The notes: generated from the letters alone by a model not told the origin. Shown: positions 40,651 through 49,134, counted from the first letter of the stretch. The stretch is DNA of 64,000 bases from Coprothermobacter sp. (GCA_013824685.1 PNOG01000006.1:1-64000), one strand, 5' to 3'. Numbers and translations: made by a program.

Positions 40651-41615
40651 CAGAGTCCCAGCATTTTGCGCACGTTGAGCGCTTTCCAGTGCAGCGCTGG
40701 CTGTGCTTGGATGCGTTCTCTGAGGACCGGCTCGTCCGTCAGGAGCGAAGCGTCCACGATTCCGTCACCCAGGAGTGACTCCAGAAATGCCAGCTCGCGT
40801 TCGCGCAGCGGCAGGACGGCCGCGAGCATCGCCCTCGTCTCATCCAGGAGGCGCTCCGCGAATGAGTCGCTGACGTGCTCGATTCCCCCAGACCGCTGGA
40901 GGACGGGAATGAGCTGGTCACGTAGTTCGCGCCCCTCGAAGAAGACGTCACGTATGGCCACAGAGCGCCAGTCCAGTCGGTTCGCTGCCCCGTACACGAC
41001 GAAGGCGATACGCAGCCGTTCTGGATCCAGCAGGCCACTCGCGAGCAGCTGATGCGCGTCGAAAAGATCGCGACCGGCGTGACGGCTCAGCAGAGCTGCC
41101 AGCTTACCTGCAGCCAACTCATTGACATCGAGGACGGACACGTGGTGAGCGCCTGCGTGTCCAAGCTCCCTGGAATCCCGAGCAACGACGGGCCATAGCG
41201 GAACCCTCAGCATGAAATTGACATCCAGTTGGAGCTCTGCATTGCCACCCAATGCAGATGCGTAGGCCAGGTGCCACTTTCCTCCCGCGTGCTTGTCTGG
41301 AGTCCGGCCTATCCTGAAGCCCTCGCGCTGACAGACGCTGCGGATGGCAGCTTCAACCAGCGGTCGTTCGGTCTCCATTGTCCCAACATCAGCAGCTCCG
41401 ATGTAGTTCATGTCAGCGTCCAGCGAAAGCCGAGGAACGTCGAACACGAACAGGTTGAGCGCGGTGCCGCCTTTCAGCGCCAGTCGAGGACCGAGAAAGG
41501 GGTGATCCGTCAGGCCCTGCAGGAGGCTAAGCAGCAGCTCACACTTCTCCAGGATCTCAGGGCGGAAGCCGCTCGCGCCGGCATCTGCCATCAGAATGTC
41601 GTGGCTCAGTCTCAC
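40650..41615 (-). CDS. abiEii: AbiEii-type nucleotidyltransferase toxin
   Basis: A 321-residue protein of the AbiEii/MenT nucleotidyltransferase group, which blocks growth by modifying tRNA or nucleotides. The core motif is LALKGGTALNLFVFDVPRLS followed by LDADMNYIG (GGT...DxD). The GTG at 41,615 overlaps the antitoxin stop by four bases and has GGAGG ahead, which fixes the start better than an upstream ATG inside the antitoxin gene. It may act in abortive infection together with the next gene. Confidence 0.85.
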   Translation of the reverse strand: MRLSHDILMADAGASGFRPEILEKCELLLSLLQGLTDHPFLGPRLALKGGTALNLFVFDVPRLSLDADMNYIGAADVGTMETERPLVEAAIRSVCQREGFRIGRTPDKHAGGKWHLAYASALGGNAELQLDVNFMLRVPLWPVVARDSRELGHAGAHHVSVLDVNELAAGKLAALLSRHAGRDLFDAHQLLASGLLDPERLRIAFVVYGAANRLDWRSVAIRDVFFEGRELRDQLIPVLQRSGGIEHVSDSFAERLLDETRAMLAAVLPLRERELAFLESLLGDGIVDASLLTDEPVLRERIQAQPALHWKALNVRKMLGL

Positions 41616-42418
41616 CTGTCTTCCTCCCAAGCTCGGTCGAGAACGGTGACCGGCATGATCAGATGCCATTGTTCCACCAGACGTCCAGCGGAGGCCCGGC
41701 CTCGATCAACATAGTGGAGACCGCGCGGAACGCCCGTCCGCAAGCGCTCCAGAACGCCGCTGTCCACCGCAAACTGCTCTGCGTGCTGTTCCAGAAAGAA
41801 CCCAACCTTGGCGATTGTCGTCGCATTCCCCAATGCCAGCGCGTATGTGACCACAGACTCCAGGTCCAGGGAGGACATCACTTCCAGAGATCGCCATACT
41901 TCCTCCCAGCCGCCGGACAGGCCGACCCGATCGAGGACATCGACGAGCGTCCGCTCGCGCGACGTGACATGGACCAACGTGGTACCCCTGAACCCCTCAT
42001 CGGCCATCATGTTCTCTCGATGGCCGTTCACCAGCACGCGGGGGAATGGCACTGGAGCATACGTGATGCCCCAGAATACCAACGGGCGCTGGCCAACACC
42101 AGTCAGATATGTCATCCGACTGTGGACGCTGTATGCAACTCCATGGTACTCCAGTGCCGTATGGTAGGCCAGAACAGCATCAGTGGCCATCTTGGCAGCG
42201 ACGGCCATGGGGTCGGTGACTGCTCCAGCAGGGCCAACCCCCGCCGGCACCGTAACGAAGAGCTCACGACGAACTCTGACGAGGCGACCAGCCTGAACGT
42301 ACTGCTTCAGCAATGTGTCACGTGTCAGTGTTGCTGATGGCACGTCGCCATCATGAGCTACCGCAAACTCACGGTACGTGAACACTTTGTGGGTATCAAT
42401 GAACTCTCGAACTCGCAT
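41612..42418 (-). CDS. abiEi: AbiEi-type antitoxin
   Basis: A 268-residue partner of the AbiEii toxin. N-terminal winged-helix segment FIDTHKVFTYREFAVAHDG, then YVQAGRLVRVRRELFV; C-terminal domain with DAVLAYHTALEYHGVAYS and TSRERTLVDVLDRVGLSGG. It overlaps the toxin start. The upstream region has inverted TTGGT/ACCAA repeats, as expected for an autoregulator. Confidence 0.85.
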   Translation of the reverse strand: MRVREFIDTHKVFTYREFAVAHDGDVPSATLTRDTLLKQYVQAGRLVRVRRELFVTVPAGVGPAGAVTDPMAVAAKMATDAVLAYHTALEYHGVAYSVHSRMTYLTGVGQRPLVFWGITYAPVPFPRVLVNGHRENMMADEGFRGTTLVHVTSRERTLVDVLDRVGLSGGWEEVWRSLEVMSSLDLESVVTYALALGNATTIAKVGFFLEQHAEQFAVDSGVLERLRTGVPRGLHYVDRGRASAGRLVEQWHLIMPVTVLDRAWEEDR

Positions 42419-42443
42419 CTCGACCTCTTACTTGACATCTATG

Positions 42444-42469
42444 TTGGTTACTGGTACTTAATATACCAA
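42444..42469 (-). promoter_or_regulatory. Possible operator upstream of abiEi
   Basis: TTGGTTACTGGTACTTAATA and the following TACCAA contain interleaved inverted repeats (TTGGT with ACCAA, TGGTA with TACCA), 26-51 bases before the ATG. Confidence 0.4.
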
Positions 42470-42618
42470 TTACTCACAGCAGTGTCAAGTACGTAGTGGT
42501 AGTCATGCTTGTGGACACGTCCAGAACGCACCGAGAGGTTCCCGCCCTCGTGCGAACAACGGAGGGAAGACCACCTCGTGTAGCGTCATCCTCGCGCAGG
42601 CGGAATTCATCTTGCGAC

Positions 42619-42740
42619 GTCATTCCCGCGCATGCGGGAATCCAGTCTTGATCCGGCGTACTTACCACGTTGGCTAGGTGCACCCCTCGCATTGGAAGAA
42701 CATGCTCGGGGGCTCTTTACCAGCTGACCCCATATCAGCG
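42619..42740 (+). repeat. Cassette-border repeat R3
   Basis: GTCATTCCCGCGCATGCGGG, AATCCAGTCTTG, GCGTACTTACCACGTTGGC, a 40-base filler and TTTACCAGCTGACCCCATAT. No gene is visible between 42,480 and 42,800 apart from these repeats and a degenerate unit at 42,588. Confidence 0.7.
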
Positions 42741-42876
42741 AATGCCAACACCCGCTTCCAAAGTGCTCATCGGCGCTCAGTTGACCAAATGACGAGGTCC
42801 CTTGTCATTTGGGCCGACCATGGTATGCTTGCACCAGATAGAGGAGGTATCCGCGATAGACATTGAGATCTTCAAC

Positions 42877-44217
42877 ATGCGCAATCCGTGGCGTACCGGC
42901 CGTCCATTTGAGCATTCCTGGCTTCCACGCCGTGAGCTGGAAACGCTTGCCGGCTGGATGGACAACCCGTACGTTGTCGTCGTCACCGGGGCGCGGCAGG
43001 CCGGCAAGACGACCCTGCTGTCCATGCTCGTCCAGCGGCTGCTTGCGACTGGCGTGCCTCCAGCCGACATCTTCTACTTCAGTGTGGACGACCTTGGGGC
43101 GGCCGAGCTCTTCAGCAATCCGGGAGACCTCCTGCGATTCCTGCGGGATGCCAAAAGTGGTCCGCGCGCCTACATCCTCATCGACGAAGTCCAGCGCCTC
43201 CCGAACCCCGGTCTGGCCCTGAAGGTTCTGTATGATCTGGGCGCCGGCATCAAGATCGTCGTGTCCGGTTCATCGTCGCTGGAGATCCGCAGCACCACGC
43301 GCGAGCACCTGGTTGGGCGGTCACGCGAGCTTATCCTGTATCCGCTGTCGTTCAGCGACATCGTCCGGCAGAACATTCCGGCAGCCAGCAGAAATGACGG
43401 CGATTTTGATGCATTTCACCGACTGTACGGCGAGTCACTTGTGCCCCTGTTTGTCGACTTTGCTGTCTGGGGTGGCTACCCTGCTGTTGTCACAGCTCCA
43501 TCCGCAGCCGAGCGCGCCGAACAACTGCGCCAGATCTACGACACGTACGTCACCCGCGACGTGTCCCAGTTCCTGCGCGTCGGTCGTCCCGATGTGTACA
43601 ACCGGCTCGTCAGGACACTTGCACTGCAGGTCGGGAGTCAAATGACCTGGGAGGGACTGGCCAACGAGGTGCGGTCGTCGTCTGAGACTGTTCGTCACTA
43701 CGTCGCTATGCTGCAGGGGACGTATGTCTGCGAGCTGGCCATGCCGTTCTCAAGCAACAAGCTGACCGGACTACGCAAGACGCCCAAGGCGTACTTCGTG
43801 GACTGCGGCATGAGGAACAGCGCGGTGCCCAGCCTTGCCGCCCTCGATAGCCGAACCGACCGCGGTCAGGTCGTTGAGCAGGTCGTCTTCCAGGAGCTCC
43901 TCAAGGTCCTGTCTGTGACGGATGAACTGCATTACTGGCGTACCAAGGGGACCGCGGACGAGGTCGACTTCGTTGTGACGCGCGGTGACCGCATCCTGCC
44001 CATCGAGGTCAAGGACACTCATTTCAGCGAGCCCAGCCTCCCGGGCGGCCTCGCGCGGCTGGTCGAAGACACCCATCCTCGTCACGCAGTCGTCGTGACG
44101 CGTGACTTCGTCGCACAGCGTACCGTCGGCACAACCGCTGTGCACTTTGTCCCCGAGGGGACCTTCCTGGCACGCCGCGACACGCTTGTCCAGCTCCTGG
44201 ACGACGCCCTCGGCTGA
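42877..44217 (+). CDS. AAA_14/DUF4143-family ATPase
   Basis: A P-loop ATPase with a C-terminal DUF4143 domain. Walker A VVTGARQAGKTTLLSML, Walker B AYILIDEVQRLPN, sensor VSGSSSLEIRSTTREHLVGR and a C-terminal PD-(D/E)xK-like core (YWRTKGTADEVDFVV, then PIEVKD). The function of these common accessory ATPases is unknown. The first ATG I accept is at 42,877 (447 aa), yet the only strong ribosome site (GAGGAGG, 42,841-42,847) lies 30 bases earlier, in front of ATA and ATT codons in the same frame. An ATG at 42,820 lies upstream of that site. The true start is uncertain. Confidence 0.85.
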   Translation: MRNPWRTGRPFEHSWLPRRELETLAGWMDNPYVVVVTGARQAGKTTLLSMLVQRLLATGVPPADIFYFSVDDLGAAELFSNPGDLLRFLRDAKSGPRAYILIDEVQRLPNPGLALKVLYDLGAGIKIVVSGSSSLEIRSTTREHLVGRSRELILYPLSFSDIVRQNIPAASRNDGDFDAFHRLYGESLVPLFVDFAVWGGYPAVVTAPSAAERAEQLRQIYDTYVTRDVSQFLRVGRPDVYNRLVRTLALQVGSQMTWEGLANEVRSSSETVRHYVAMLQGTYVCELAMPFSSNKLTGLRKTPKAYFVDCGMRNSAVPSLAALDSRTDRGQVVEQVVFQELLKVLSVTDELHYWRTKGTADEVDFVVTRGDRILPIEVKDTHFSEPSLPGGLARLVEDTHPRHAVVVTRDFVAQRTVGTTAVHFVPEGTFLARRDTLVQLLDDALG

Positions 44218-44228
44218 CCGACACTGAT

Positions 44229-44300
44229 TCGTCATCCCCGCGCAGGGGGTCCAGTCCTTCCTTACCACGTTGGCCACTACTTTCCAGCTGACCCCATACC
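44229..44300 (+). repeat. Cassette-border repeat R4
   Basis: CGTCATCCCCGCGCAGGGGG, TCCAGTCC, CCTTACCACGTTGGCC, then TTTCCAGCTGACCCCATACC. Same order and direction as R1-R3. Confidence 0.7.
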
Positions 44301-44388
44301 AGTGGACCACTCCTTGCCCGCTGTGCATTTTGCTTTGAGCTTCCTGGGATTCGCCAGACACAGCAGGTCGACGTACACTGCTGCATCC

Positions 44389-44826
44389 TCATTGAAGGTG
44401 CATGATATGCACGTCAGGAACGCAGTTCGCCACGAATTCCGCAAGCAGCCGGCGGTGACAGTGCTCAGGGGTGGCCTCGCTGCAGAGCAGACAGCCACCG
44501 TCGAAGATAGACGGGTCAACAAAGGCCAGCGCATTCCTGTCTGAAAGGAGTGTGAGGTAACCACGCTCATACTTCCCCCAGTCGAGGGAATGGCCTCTGT
44601 AGCCTTTCAAGAGCTCCTCTGAGGGTGCGAACTGTGGCAGATGCAAGTAGTCGATTCCAGCAACCCTCGACAGGAAGAATCGAAGGTCATCGCGTTTGGT
44701 GAAGCCTGCCAGCTGATTCGTGTTGTTCAGACGCACGTCGAGCACGCGTTTGACTGCATTCTCGGTAAGTAGCGTGAAGAACTGTTCTGCGGACTTACCC
44801 GTGAATCCGATTGTGTAGAGCGTCAT
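44389..44826 (-). CDS. DUF488 family protein
   Basis: A 145-residue protein: TLYTIGFTGKSAEQFFTLL at the start, VLDVRLNNTNQLAGFTK, and the family cysteine motif LLCSEATPEHCHRRLLAE near the C-terminus. DUF488 proteins are widespread, of unknown function, often near restriction or repair genes. A reading through the start region shows ATG preceded by a weak GAGG-poor leader, so the start is chosen from family alignment. Confidence 0.85.
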   Translation of the reverse strand: MTLYTIGFTGKSAEQFFTLLTENAVKRVLDVRLNNTNQLAGFTKRDDLRFFLSRVAGIDYLHLPQFAPSEELLKGYRGHSLDWGKYERGYLTLLSDRNALAFVDPSIFDGGCLLCSEATPEHCHRRLLAEFVANCVPDVHIMHLQ

Positions 44827-44899
44827 CGTTGTTCCTCCTCATTGCTGCCTGTCTTGTACGCAACATCAATGGCCTGCCTGTCATGAGAGACTGTCCCTG

Positions 44900-44932
44900 G
44901 TCCGTCATGCCCGCGCAGGCGGGCATCCAGTC
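44900..44932 (+). repeat. REP-like unit
   Basis: GTCCGTCATGCCCGCGCAGG followed by CGGGCATCCAGTC. It lacks the TTACCAC and AGCTGACCCCA parts of R1-R4. Confidence 0.7.
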
Positions 44933-44997
44933 AGTCCCTTGCGGCCAAATACCGGAACCTGGCTGCCTCCCTCATGGTACGGGCCGAGGTCTCAGTT

Positions 44998-45036
44998 TAT
45001 TCATGACATGAATAGCATCTATTCACATCGTGAATA
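44998..45036. promoter_or_regulatory. Two tandem palindromes, 22 bases apart, with no gene attached
   Basis: TATTCATG-A-CATGAATA (44998-45014) and TATTCAC-ATC-GTGAATA (45020-45036) are perfect and have centres 22 bases apart, two helical turns. They look like a double operator. The next ATG opens only a six-codon ORF, and no gene is seen from 44,827 to 45,212. TGTTACA/TGTAACA-type repeats occupy 45,150-45,225. Confidence 0.55.
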
Positions 45037-45212
45037 ACATGAAGGAGAAGTCCTGCTAGCTGCTTTGCGACTGCTGTTTCCGAGAGCAACACTCCGGCTC
45101 GTTATGCCTGGGCAGGAGAGTATCCAGTCCTGTTCCTGTTGTACACATCGCGCGTAACAATTCGTGTGAAAGGTAGTGCATCGCGTGTTACAAGAATTAC
45201 GTCTGTCCCTTG

Positions 45213-45629
45213 TTACACTGCCCTGTCACCCTTCCCCATGCGGCCCCACGCCTCGAGGAACGTGGCATTTTCGTATCCACCCCGCTCAAGCCAGTAGGAG
45301 ACTCTGCCATCGCGCTCATTACGGTGAGCCAGCTCCTTGACCTCGTCCGGCATGAGAACATAGGCAGAGGGTGAGCCAGAGGCCATCTGGTTGACTACAA
45401 CCCAGTAGTCGCCCATCATCCTCTCCAGTGAGTCACCGAGCGGAATGGCGTCGCGCTTGCTCACCGTCTTGACCTGTATGCCGCAGAAGCTCTTTGCATC
45501 AGGACTATAGGCGATGATGTCTATGCCACGTGCATTGCGCGCTGTTGGCATGACATTCCAACCTAGGAGAGAAAGCTTGTAACAGCAGTAGTACAATCCT
45601 GCATTGCCCACCACCTGAGCATTACCCAT
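45213..45629 (-). CDS. PD-(D/E)xK nuclease-like protein
   Basis: A 138-residue protein with the DUF4365/Holliday-resolvase-like core: an N-terminal helix (AGLYYCCYKLSLLGWNVMPT), catalytic Asp37 in RGIDIIAYSP, and Q52-V-K54 in CGIQVKTVSK. This is the D...(E/Q)xK pattern of small restriction-type nucleases. AGGAGGAGG precedes the ATG at 45,629, and the start overlaps the previous gene by eight bases, so the two are translated together. Confidence 0.75.
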   Translation of the reverse strand: MGNAQVVGNAGLYYCCYKLSLLGWNVMPTARNARGIDIIAYSPDAKSFCGIQVKTVSKRDAIPLGDSLERMMGDYWVVVNQMASGSPSAYVLMPDEVKELAHRNERDGRVSYWLERGGYENATFLEAWGRMGKGDRAV

Positions 45630-46275
45630 CGTTGACCTCCTCCTGCTTTCCGTTCTCTCCAGCATTCGGCGGGGCTTCCTGCCACAACCGGTACTCGACC
45701 TCGAGGGGAATGCCCCCACGGTTGTCACGCACCCACTGCTGGCACTCCATGTACTGACTGTAATCGTCGAGCCTGCTCCAGGCGCAGCCAAGAGCTGGCA
45801 TCTCCTGCTCCTCCAGGCGTTTCAGCACAATGCTGTCCAGCGCCACATGCGCCACGTCGTACACGCAGTGGAATCCAGGAAGACGACGCTCGCCAAGGGC
45901 GATCGCATATTTGATACTCATGTTGACCCACTTCTGTGATTGCCCGACCGACAACGGGAAGCCGCGCTCTGAGGAGACTCCTCTCAGAGCGTCTACCGAC
46001 TCGTGGTGCCACGCATCAAACGACGCCTGAGTCCAAGGGTGCTCGCCAGAGAGCATCGCCAGACGATCCCTCAGAGACCGTAGCATTGTACTCTTCCAGT
46101 CCGCGTGACCCTCTCCAAACCTGCCCATGCCATGCATTGTGCGGTTCATGTCCAAGTAGGCACGCCACATGCACCGGTCAAGCCAATCGCCCTTGCGCCC
46201 GAAGTAGCACACGGCCACAAAATCGTCCCAGTCGCTCGCAGACACAGTGTGCCTTACTGATGATTCAGTATTCAT
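45622..46275 (-). CDS. Protein of unknown function, partner of a small nuclease
   Basis: A 217-residue soluble protein, Trp-rich (SDWDDFVAVCYFGRKGDWLD, GEHPWTQASFDAWH). The segment SQKWVNMSIKYAIALGE could be a helical core. GAGGAGGAG precedes the ATG. I do not recognise the family. Overlap with the PD-(D/E)xK gene suggests a two-gene defence or repair unit. Confidence 0.65.
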   Translation of the reverse strand: MNTESSVRHTVSASDWDDFVAVCYFGRKGDWLDRCMWRAYLDMNRTMHGMGRFGEGHADWKSTMLRSLRDRLAMLSGEHPWTQASFDAWHHESVDALRGVSSERGFPLSVGQSQKWVNMSIKYAIALGERRLPGFHCVYDVAHVALDSIVLKRLEEQEMPALGCAWSRLDDYSQYMECQQWVRDNRGGIPLEVEYRLWQEAPPNAGENGKQEEVNDG

Positions 46276-46361
46276 TGCTCCTCCTCTGCATCGAATCTCA
46301 GAACTGCATCTTGAAACGCTCTATCAGTTATCATCGTAGAAGACCAACCATTTTGTTGGCG

Positions 46362-46549
46362 TCAACAAGATGGTCGAACTCCGCTCAGCGAGTCGGTGAT
46401 CAGGTCGTCTGCGCCTGCCCGATAACCCTGACGCGAGTTGCGCCATTCCTCGTACCCGAGCGGGACCTGCAGATCCTGTGCTAACCAGAACTCGATGCTG
46501 TTCTCCTTGCATGTTGCTTCTTCAGACGATTTGAGTAGCTTGCCCGAGT
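46362..46549 (-). pseudogene. Remnant of a DinD/BRO-N-like gene
   Basis: On the - strand a frame reads NNSGKLLKSSEEATCKENSI, EFWLAQDLQVPLGYEEWRNS, then loses similarity and stops. FWLAxDLxxxLGYxxWxN is the pattern of the DinD/BRO-N domain. There is no start codon, and the rest of the domain is missing. The frame begins inside the end of the NERD gene. Confidence 0.45.
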
Positions 46550-46552
46550 TGT

Positions 46553-47398
46553 TTATCCATCTTCCGTCCCCTCCTCAGTGCCCTGGTCAGTGCCGTCTGC
46601 CCACCGCTGGAGTGCCATGCGGCAGCGCTCAACAAGATCAGGGGTGAACGAAGCACTGGGCTTGTGCTGGTAGATGTACTGCAGAATGGCCTTGGTGCCC
46701 AGAATTGGAATGTAGCTACCAGTATTTGTGTTCCCCAAATGCAAATCATCGGGTACGTTGGCAAACGGGAAAGCCAGGATTGACTGCACGAAAAGCTGTT
46801 CCTGAATGCCGTGCTCGGCTAGATAGTCCTTGACTTGATATGCCTCCTGCATTGCCTGTCGCTGGTAGTTCTTGCGAGGCTGATCGCCGTGATTTATCGC
46901 CAGTCGACCCAATTCGTCAATCGAGACATCGCCATGGTTTGACTTGGTCTCAATAACAAATGCTCCGGTCAGACCGATAACTACGTGATCGATGTCTCCA
47001 TATCCTCGGTAGAGTCCATGAAAGACAACATACTGTCGCTCGTCGAGGTTCGCCAAGACGTTTCGGACCTCCTGCTCGGCCTTCTGAGCTCTCCTGTCCT
47101 CGGCAACTTTTCTGTTAAAGTCGAGCACGACCTTACGAAGCGTTAGGGGGACGAAAGCTAGCAGCAAGAAGGCAAGCGAGACGAAGAATGCGAGATCGAC
47201 CCCGATGACGGCACGCATGACCCGTTGGCTTGAAGCCAAGAGTGGTAGCAGCACGGGCAGCGAAATGAACAGAAGAAGCACGACCACGATACCTCCAAGC
47301 AGCGATATCCAGCGTGCCCGGTTCACTCGGCCCATTGAATCCTGCAAGTCGCCTATCTGTTGTTCCAGAAACGTCCTTGCTACTCTGCCACTATTCAT
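46553..47398 (-). CDS. Membrane-anchored NERD-domain nuclease-like protein
   Basis: A 281-residue protein with two transmembrane helices (about 31-57 and 66-88) and a NERD domain after them: YVVFHGLYRGYGDIDHVVIG, then GAFVIETKSNHGDVSI (Asp...ETK, the PD-(D/E)xK core). NERD proteins are nuclease-related and frequent in mobile and defence regions. It ends in the direction of the DinD-like remnant and is preceded by a HEPN-like gene 12 bases upstream. Confidence 0.82.
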   Translation of the reverse strand: MNSGRVARTFLEQQIGDLQDSMGRVNRARWISLLGGIVVVLLLFISLPVLLPLLASSQRVMRAVIGVDLAFFVSLAFLLLAFVPLTLRKVVLDFNRKVAEDRRAQKAEQEVRNVLANLDERQYVVFHGLYRGYGDIDHVVIGLTGAFVIETKSNHGDVSIDELGRLAINHGDQPRKNYQRQAMQEAYQVKDYLAEHGIQEQLFVQSILAFPFANVPDDLHLGNTNTGSYIPILGTKAILQYIYQHKPSASFTPDLVERCRMALQRWADGTDQGTEEGTEDG

Positions 47399-47410
47399 CG
47401 TGCCCGCCTC

Positions 47411-48034
47411 CTATGGTGCTAATGCAGTTTTCAAACCAAGGTCGACCGCCCAGCGTGCCAGCGCCGTTTCCATATTTGCCCTAACGCTGACGAAAAAGCC
47501 TATGAGATCGTAATCCTGGTACGGCCCTTTTGCCAGATCATCCGGGTCCTCCATCAAGTAGACGGCAGACTGAGGTGCAGCTCCAGAGGCGTAGCTGTAC
47601 GCCGGCCATTGATAGAGCACACCCCGGTGGGTCGCGGCATTGCGATACCGCGTCAGCCGGACGTACCATCCAAACTTGGGATCACTGGTGGAAGCGTTCC
47701 TATCCTGTAACATCTGTAGGTTGTTAAGGGGCGCGACCAAACTACTGTTTTGCTGTCCGATTGCCCGAACAAGACGCTTCTCGCATACTTCATGTGCCAA
47801 TAGTCCAAGGTGATACTGTCTGTTGACTTCCTGGAGCAGCATGTCCTTTGTGCTTACTAGAACAAAGAGAAAACCATCGACATAGCTCCTGACCCTCGCC
47901 AAGTCCTTTTCGTGACCGACATCATAGATGTGGGCTATCCCTCCTAGAGAATCGTAGGAGTCACGTAGACGTTGAAGCTCTTCGAGCAATACGTCAGCTT
48001 CCTGCAATCTGTTCCAAATCCCCCCCTCATTCAT
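47411..48034 (-). CDS. HEPN-like protein of unknown function
   Basis: A 207-residue helical protein. The segment RLTRYRNAATHRGVL near residue 130 has the RNxxxH motif of HEPN ribonucleases (R-N-A-A-T-H). Around it are helices rich in Leu and Arg, as in HEPN proteins. It overlaps the gene before it by four bases (ATGA) and is followed by the NERD gene. An RNase role within a defence unit is an inference from one motif. Confidence 0.55.
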   Translation of the reverse strand: MNEGGIWNRLQEADVLLEELQRLRDSYDSLGGIAHIYDVGHEKDLARVRSYVDGFLFVLVSTKDMLLQEVNRQYHLGLLAHEVCEKRLVRAIGQQNSSLVAPLNNLQMLQDRNASTSDPKFGWYVRLTRYRNAATHRGVLYQWPAYSYASGAAPQSAVYLMEDPDDLAKGPYQDYDLIGFFVSVRANMETALARWAVDLGLKTALAP

Positions 48035-48813
48035 GTTTCGCTGGATCGCTGCATAGACTTTGAAACGTAGTGGCTGAGGATGTGTTCTGAGGGGTCGTCG
48101 AATATCCAGACATCTGTGAAGTGCGATTCCCAGAGGCTACGCCAACGCTCAGGCTGACATTCCCAGCCGAATCCAGGTTTATAGCTCGGATCCCATTCGT
48201 AGTAGAGTAGCAATTGGGGACTTACAGCGCCGCACCGATATCGATATCGGTTGTTGGCTTTCCGCTGCAGAGCTTCCTTGATACCATCCCCAAAAGATGT
48301 GACATTGGAAACCTTCCATAGTGGCCCAGTAAGGCCTGTAGATAAGCGACTGATAGTGATCTGACCCTTGAGCCCCCTGAGTTCGGAGACGCAGTCATAC
48401 CGAAGTACTCGTGAGGCATGTCTGTTTGGCAGCAGCTCTTCTGGCTTCTGCGAGATGAGATACCTGCATATTTCCCTCAATGCCTGCCGTGTTCGATCAT
48501 GTGGCAACTCGACAAGGAAGTGCAATCCAGAAAACCTGCACCTGAAAGTCTCGACTTCTGTTGGCGAGAGAACCCCGGAGTCGTCATAACTGTGTTGAAT
48601 GTGGGACCAGTTGCGCTTCATCTGTTCGCTAGCCAATTCTGACAGTTCAAACATAAAGATCGCACCCCCGGCATCCTGACAAATGATGTCGGGTTCGTCC
48701 GTCTTCTCGTCGCCATGGCAGGTGGTATGGGGCAGGATACTCAATCTCGATACTGGCACAAATCTGTTGAACACCAGCAGTTCTTCCTGTACTTGAGTCT
48801 TGTCGTGTGTCAT
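48031..48813 (-). CDS. Protein of unknown function, possible nuclease-like
   Basis: A 260-residue protein. ETD-like acidic stretch near the start (DEKTDEPDIICQDAGGAIFM, then FELSEL) could be a PD-(D/E)xK-type core, but the Lys is not clear. Many Trp and Arg in the C-terminal half (PERWRSLWESHFTDVWIFDD). It overlaps the HEPN-like gene by four bases. I do not recognise a named family. Confidence 0.6.
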   Translation of the reverse strand: MTHDKTQVQEELLVFNRFVPVSRLSILPHTTCHGDEKTDEPDIICQDAGGAIFMFELSELASEQMKRNWSHIQHSYDDSGVLSPTEVETFRCRFSGLHFLVELPHDRTRQALREICRYLISQKPEELLPNRHASRVLRYDCVSELRGLKGQITISRLSTGLTGPLWKVSNVTSFGDGIKEALQRKANNRYRYRCGAVSPQLLLYYEWDPSYKPGFGWECQPERWRSLWESHFTDVWIFDDPSEHILSHYVSKSMQRSSET

Positions 48814-49037
48814 ACCTGTCGCAGTCTTGCCCGGTTGGAGAGCCCCGAGCTAGTCACGAACCAGTGGTATCACTGCCTTCGGCAGCCCGACCTGTTAGGA
48901 GAACTGAGCCCTAGGCGATGCCACAGCCACAAGCACTGTTCCTTCTTCCAGCTGTATTCGCACTGATAGATGGAAACAACAAACTGCTGGTCCGTGCTGG
49001 CCATCAGCTTCAGTAGAGATGCTTCAGTCGCTTTCAT
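48810..49037 (-). pseudogene. Decayed N-terminal fragment of a DUF262 (GmrS-type) gene
   Basis: The first frame reads MKATEASLLKLMASTDQQFV, VSIYQCEYSWKKEQCLWLWH, matching the DUF262 start (QFVIPIYQRxYSW...CxxLWDDI). The key Arg is Cys. Downstream, AEGSDTTG and then, one frame over, FVTSS resemble the next DUF262 block. The frame shifts at least twice and the rest is gone. DUF262 is the GTPase/ATPase part of GmrSD type IV restriction. Confidence 0.65.
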
Positions 49038-49134
49038 TCCCTCCTCCCTCTTCCGTTTCTCGACAGACAAATCGCGCCACGCCCATCCAGTTTCCAAGAA
49101 GCTGCATCAACGTTGCTCTATAACCAGACATCTG

